The notes under the pieces were generated by a model that saw nothing but the letters and a program-made list of their open reading frames with translations, did not search any database and was not told the DNA's origin. This document shows, piece after piece, positions 62,385-64,000 of a DNA stretch of 64,000 nt. Source of the stretch: Bacillus sp. M6-12 (GTDB lineage: Bacteria > Bacillota > Bacilli > Bacillales > DSM-1321); assembly GCF_002860285.1 (NCBI RefSeq), contig NZ_PGVF01000008.1:62001-126000 (forward strand). The letters are read 5' to 3'. The position numbers and the translations under genes were made by a program. The first letter of the stretch is position 1; every line of letters starts with the position of its first letter.

Positions 62385-63335
62385 TTATTTAAACCAACCC
62401 TTTTTCTTAAACCAAATAAACATACCAATTCCTATGAGAAACATAAGAGATAAGGCTTCAAAATACCCGTAATCCCATTTTAATTCAGGCATATGTTCAA
62501 AATTCATCCCGTAAATTCCTGCGATGAAAGTCAGAGGCATAAAAATGGTGGTTATGACGGTCAGAACTTTCATTACATGATTGGTTTGTGTTGAATTTAG
62601 TGCTATGTAACTTTCCCTTATATCGGTTGTTAATTCTCGATTTGCTTCAATCATTTCCCCAAGTCTCACAAGATGGTCATAAATATCTGTAAAATATTCC
62701 TTTTTCAATTGTAGTGAAGTCAATCTTTGGGAATTCAATATTCGGTAACCCAAGTCCTGCATTGGAGAAATTACCTGCCTTAAGGTAAGAAGATCATGTC
62801 TTGCATCAAATAAGTCTTTTAGGAGCAACTCCATCGTTTTATTTTGAGGATTATTGTCAATTTCATTTAAAATCTCCTCTATTCCCTGGACTAAAGGGAA
62901 GTAATTATCGACTATTTTATCAATCACCTCATACAACACAAGAGAAGGGTTCCAACTTTTAATATTCGAACTTTGTTCAAGGCGTTTCCACACTTTATCG
63001 ATTGCTTCAGATTTTTCATAATGATATGTAACAATAAATTTTTCGCCTAAAAAAATATCAACTTCTTCTTTTGTTAAGTTATGAGAATTTAACGCCTGTG
63101 CTACAAAAAAAACGTGGTCTTCATAATAATCTAATTTCGGTCGTTGTAAAGTATGAATACAGTCTTCAATTGCAAGGGGGTGAAAGTTAAAAGGTTTCCT
63201 TAAGTATTCAACTTCCTCGTTGCTGGGTTGGTCAAAATCCACCCAGAACCATAAATAATCCCCTTTAAGGAGATCAGAAATTTCCACATTCATTTTCATT
63301 TCTGACTCTTTGTTAATTGCTAAGGTTTTTACCAT
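62385..63335 (-). CDS. CorA-family Mg2+ transporter 2
   Basis: About 316 residues. FNFHPLAIEDCIHTLQRPKLD near 55-75 and FIAGIYGMNFEHMPEL (GMN, then MPEL) near the C-terminus are canonical CorA. Two C-terminal helices, last residues KKKGWFK. ATG 63335 has AAGGTGA upstream; the GTG at 63359 is less likely. Convergent with corA 1. Confidence 0.92.
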   Translation of the reverse strand: MVKTLAINKESEMKMNVEISDLLKGDYLWFWVDFDQPSNEEVEYLRKPFNFHPLAIEDCIHTLQRPKLDYYEDHVFFVAQALNSHNLTKEEVDIFLGEKFIVTYHYEKSEAIDKVWKRLEQSSNIKSWNPSLVLYEVIDKIVDNYFPLVQGIEEILNEIDNNPQNKTMELLLKDLFDARHDLLTLRQVISPMQDLGYRILNSQRLTSLQLKKEYFTDIYDHLVRLGEMIEANRELTTDIRESYIALNSTQTNHVMKVLTVITTIFMPLTFIAGIYGMNFEHMPELKWDYGYFEALSLMFLIGIGMFIWFKKKGWFK

Positions 63336-63386
63336 TTTTTCACCTTTTTCCTCAAACACTAATAAGTTAATCCGATTATTACCCCT

Positions 63387-63563
63387 TTACCAAGTTCCTT
63401 TAATTGAAGTAGATATAATTAGATTCCCAATAACTTTTTGTTTAAAACCAAACCAATTAAAAAATGCGGATTGAATGCACATTAAGACGACTTTTCTAGG
63501 AATAGTCACAAATATGATTGCGGGGGATGGCGTTCGTAAATCCTCAACATCGCCCTCATTCAT
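63387..63563 (-). CDS. Possible 58-residue protein
   Basis: MNEGDVEDLRTPSPAIIFVT, then IPRKVVLMCIQSAFFNWFGF, ending STSIKGTW. AAGGAG is 11 bases before ATG. No known motif, no clear terminator. It may be spurious. Confidence 0.3.
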   Translation of the reverse strand: MNEGDVEDLRTPSPAIIFVTIPRKVVLMCIQSAFFNWFGFKQKVIGNLIISTSIKGTW

Positions 63564-63588
63564 TTTATTTTTTGCTCCTTGATAGTTA

Positions 63589-63625
63589 AAAAAGACAGCC
63601 AAGTAAAATCAGGGGCTGTCTTTTT
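63589..63625. terminator. Terminator of the last gene
   Basis: AAAAAGACAGCC (63589-63600) / GGCTGTCTTTTT (63614-63625), perfect 12-bp stem. Confidence 0.85.
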
Positions 63626-63626
63626 G

Positions 63627-63917
63627 CTAAAACCGCATATTAGTTTTTGGTCTTTTCCTTATAATAATTTCTTTGTCAGCCTTGTTGATGTCCACATCAT
63701 AATCAGAACGTTTACCTGTTACCGAACAAACCCCCCAACTATCTGCAATTATTATTTCTACTGCGGTTTCCCTTTTTCGATAACCCTTCCTTTTTTGTAT
63801 CGGAACATTATCTTCTAACCGAACTATTGCTGTGGGTATGTCACCTTTTTCGTTTTGCTTGATTGTTACATCTTTTGTACTCTTAATGGTCCAGCTTTGT
63901 TCTTTTATTGTAAACAC
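63627..63917 (-). CDS. Unrecognised 96-residue protein
   Basis: Starts (GTG) MFTIKEQSWTIKSTKDVTIK; beta-rich, basic C-terminus KEIIIRKRPKTNMRF. GGGAGG precedes GTG 63917 by seven bases. Cytosolic, no motif I know. The final 80 bp of the window hold no further gene. Confidence 0.55.
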   Translation of the reverse strand: MFTIKEQSWTIKSTKDVTIKQNEKGDIPTAIVRLEDNVPIQKRKGYRKRETAVEIIIADSWGVCSVTGKRSDYDVDINKADKEIIIRKRPKTNMRF

Positions 63918-64000
63918 TTTATTTCCTCCCTTTTCTTTATTATAAAGCCATTCCAACAAAAAGATAAGAAAAGCCGCCAGAAACCGCAGCTTAGTGACGG

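Noticed and set aside
63387..63602. Reading the 58- to 71-codon frame as a GerPF/GerPA-like spore protein
   Set aside because: Only a vague similarity of a VIGNLII-like stretch; kept as a low-confidence unnamed ORF.
40110..64000. Calling the region a prophage
   Set aside because: No capsid, portal, terminase, tail, holin or lysin genes are seen; recombinases, regulators and small accessory genes dominate.
1..64000. tRNA or rRNA genes
   Set aside because: No cloverleaf with a GGTTCRANYCC-type T-arm or rRNA segment was recognised by eye; a tRNAscan/Infernal run would settle it.

Overview
The window reads as the chromosome of a low-GC, endospore-forming member of the Bacillaceae. It carries a sigY/yxlC/yxlD-type operon, csbD with a SigB-like promoter, YtvI-like and PBP1-type sporulation/envelope genes, DUF3243, an Spx paralogue, a thiT gene with a TPP riboswitch, and the 3' part of the sporulation gene spoVR. 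Genus cannot be fixed from this sequence alone.

Positions 1 to about 40.1 kb look like ordinary chromosome. In order: fumC (cut by the window edge), csbD, a YibQ-type deacetylase, a sigY operon fused to an ABC-exporter remnant, a cluster of surface or spore-coat-like genes (4.6-7.0 kb, one frameshifted), an MFS exporter, an HPr-like protein without the active histidine, a three-gene bactoprenol-sugar surface-glycosylation operon (9.5-12.6 kb), a PrcB-like secreted protein, a class A PBP, a universal stress protein, an IS1182-type remnant, thiT with its riboswitch, DedA, a CNNM transporter with a long structured leader, YnfA, a YtvI-like permease, CDF exporters, a chemoreceptor with a CheY-like and a CheX-like partner, a cold-shock gene, modB, a CxxC-less Spx paralogue, a two-component pair and an MFS transporter. 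A degenerate intergenic repeat family (family A, seven copies noticed) is scattered through 1.2-34.6 kb.

At about 40,100 the spoVR reading frame stops abruptly: only its C-terminal ~210 codons remain, and unrelated DNA begins. From there to at least 60 kb the sequence looks like an accessory element: three large serine recombinases (two overlapping on the minus strand behind a 49-aa ORF, one on the plus strand in an operon with a RecJ-like exonuclease), an Xre regulator, excisionase-like HTH proteins, a putative three-gene NdpA/membrane-protein module, a membrane-anchored Mrr-type nuclease, a DUF4238 membrane protein, a Nudix/phosphatase pair, and a run of small membrane-protein genes separated by copies of a second repeat (family B). 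The N-terminal half of spoVR is not in the window. This resembles the recombinase-bearing elements that interrupt sporulation genes (skin in sigK, SPbeta in spsM), or else a decayed insertion. The final stretch holds a cold-shock gene, phzF, a YdjM/Excalibur remnant and two convergent corA-type transporters.

The best candidates for something undescribed are the NdpA-like/three-TM module beside the spoVR junction, the 13-bp repeat array (two pairs at 31-bp spacing) just upstream of it, the recombinase-RecJ operon, the repeat-separated small-gene array, and the leader RNA before the CNNM gene. All functional statements are from reading motifs by eye; no database search was run.
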